This document shows positions 62,557 to 64,000 of a stretch of DNA of 64,000 nucleotides, in pieces. The translations under genes and the position numbers were made by a program. The stretch lies in NCBI GenBank assembly GCA_027922465.2, contig BQMF02000616.1, positions 1 to 64,000 of the forward strand. The letters run 5' to 3'. Under the pieces are notes generated by a model that saw only the letters and a program-made list of their open reading frames with translations, searched no databases and was not told the origin of the DNA. The DNA comes from Turritopsis dohrnii. Lineage: Eukaryota; Cnidaria; Hydrozoa; Anthoathecata; Oceaniidae. The first letter of the stretch is position 1. Each line of letters begins with the position of its first letter.

Positions 62557-62995
62557 TTTTGCGAAATGGGATTAATTCAGGGATAAATAAGCCTAGCCTC
62601 TTTCATTCTTTCACGTAGAAAGTAATAATGATATAGCAAAACAAATAAGATTTCTCTAACTCGTAGAAGTGTGAATACCTTCGTGTTATTCAAAAATTCT
62701 TTTGACGATTCATTTTCCCGAAGTGTGGAAGTTAGAATTTTGTTGATTGCAATATGCAGAAAACAGAAACTGCATTCACTCACTGGTTCATACACAAGAC
62801 AGTATCGTTGTAAGAAGTTGAGTAAAGCAGGGCAGCGTAGCTATTGTAAAATAAGGATGAGTACTAATCTATAGATTAGTTAACCGAAGATTTTGATGTC
62901 GGAAAACAAAAAAATCATTTTCACATTTCGTGTTTTGAATCTTGCGTGATATTTTCGAAAACAAAGGAATCTTATTTTGTCACGAACATTTTATT

Positions 62996-63275
62996 GGATT
63001 TCTGCGAAAGCAAGAAATACCTTACAACCGGCTTTGGTTTTTGGATTTCTGCGTAAGCAAGAAATACTTTACGATCGTCTTTGTTTTTCTGTTTTTTCAT
63101 CTCACTGTCCAAACCTACGCATTTTTGTTTCTTAAATTTCATTGGTTTATAAAAAAGCCGTCTCAATCGTGATTGGTGGATAATGCCCGATTTCTGCGAA
63201 AGGGTGCTAATATAGCCACCTTAACTTCAATAGCGACAGTTTATTGGCTGATTTTCGCCATGCCATGTGATCGTC
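62996..63275 (+). repeat. Dispersed ~215-bp repeat, copy B, with partial tandem duplication
   Basis: Matches copy A at 57472-57690. Its first ~46 bp (GGATTTCTGCGAAAGCAAGA and on) are present twice, at about 62997 and 63042. Confidence 0.7.
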
Positions 63276-64000
63276 CACAAAACGTTTTAAAAATGGCAGC
63301 GAAAGAACGTGTGTAGTTTGCTAAAAGTTTCTTTGATGGAAATATGGCTTTAAAAGAAGTTAATACAGCTTATAATTTTATATAAAGAATTGCATTACTG
63401 TTGGGAACTTATCATGTTCACAAAATTAAATTACAGTGTGGTTATTCTGTTTTTTGAAAGAAGTTTTCTTGAAGTTTAAAATATGAAAACAGTGCCAATA
63501 CATGGTGTGTGGAAGAAAAGGTATTTTTTGTTTTATTTTTGCTCCAAGCCTTTTTAAATATGAAAGACCTTCGTGTATTTTGTATGTGTATGCATGTTTG
63601 AAGTCAATTTTTAGAAGCTTTTGGATTTTTAAAGCTCAGCTTAGCTTCCTTTCAGCTCCTCCCCAACATCACCAACATATGCACTTTATACAGCTATTTA
63701 TACTATATTTAGTAGCAATTTTTGGATGTATTCTGGCTATATCAGCTTATCTCTTTTCTCCCTACGTATGTTGTATTTTTTTAACTTTTAGATTAGATAT
63801 GAGCTTTAATTTCTAAGTAATTACTATTGTGATATTTATATTTTTCATTCTGAGGAGATCAATATAGAAACTTTATATATTAGTTTGTGCTGCCCAAACG
63901 ATATGTTGGTTACCGCCAGTATAGACAATCTTTTTATAAGGTTCGTTTTATTTACTGTGGTTAAATTAAAGTTTCGTATTGTGTAGATGCACTTTTTTGG
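63276..64000. other. Intergenic to window end
   Basis: AT-rich; no gene or repeat recognised. A hydrophobic open frame at 63502-63816 has low-complexity composition and is not convincing. Confidence 0.5.

Noticed and set aside
63502..63816. 104-codon hydrophobic ORF near the window end
   Set aside because: Phe/Leu/Tyr-rich composition typical of AT-rich non-coding DNA; no start context or similarity.

Overview
The window is animal nuclear DNA: AT-rich, with GT-AG introns, many class II transposons, and only one or two stretches that look like ordinary host sequence. The large mobile elements are Polintons (Mavericks), which are virus-like DNA transposons related to adintoviruses. An innexin, a P-element-like transposase and Polinton genes of a type I associate with cnidarians suggest a marine invertebrate, perhaps a cnidarian. 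I cannot fix the species from sequence alone.

Region 1 (1-17.39 kb) is a nearly complete Polinton, called Polinton-1. Inverted terminal repeats (TIRs) of about 340-360 bp flank it; the left TIR touches the window edge. Inward from the left come: a SAP-domain plus protein-primed DNA polymerase gene (two single-base frameshifts), four small tightly packed membrane or unknown genes, a retrovirus-type integrase with D,D35,E spacing, an unknown 195-aa gene, a SAP/Cys gene, a captured innexin (gap-junction channel) gene on the minus strand, a broken Bro-N/DUF3627-like gene, a broken two-membrane-helix gene, a probable penton protein, a broken conserved gene, a coiled-coil membrane protein, the double-jelly-roll major capsid protein, the packaging ATPase, and a gene of 27-residue ankyrin-like repeats. 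No adenovirus-type protease is recognisable. The TIRs carry arrays of the CRE octamer TGACGTCA, mostly at 28-bp spacing, and a compact palindrome AP-1 / kappaB / AP-1, followed directly by a TATAATAAA motif at the start codons.

Region 2 (17.5-24.0 kb) holds the 3' exons of a P-element/THAP9-like transposase, a decayed multi-exon zinc-finger-like gene on the minus strand, and a degenerate ~125-bp tandem repeat built around GCGCATGCGC.

Region 3 (24.03-51.31 kb) is Polinton-2, an older relative full of stops and deletions and used as a landing site by other transposons: an 863-bp Helitron, a ~7.8 kb piggyBac at a TTAA site (itself holding a second Helitron, an apparently intact Harbinger with transposase and Myb-like genes, and a microsatellite-bearing repeat), and a 5.5 kb insertion of unknown type. 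Polinton-2 lacks the innexin and has a single copy of the sequence that flanks the innexin as a 55-bp direct repeat in Polinton-1, so it shows the empty site.

Region 4 (51.3-64 kb) contains several foldback/MITE elements, dispersed repeats, a GC-rich minisatellite, and one intronless 274-aa multi-pass membrane protein ORF that could be a host gene.

The standout observations are the Polinton-borne innexin with its matching empty site, and the CRE + AP-1/kappaB/AP-1 control region in the TIRs, which looks like a host stress/immune-responsive viral enhancer.
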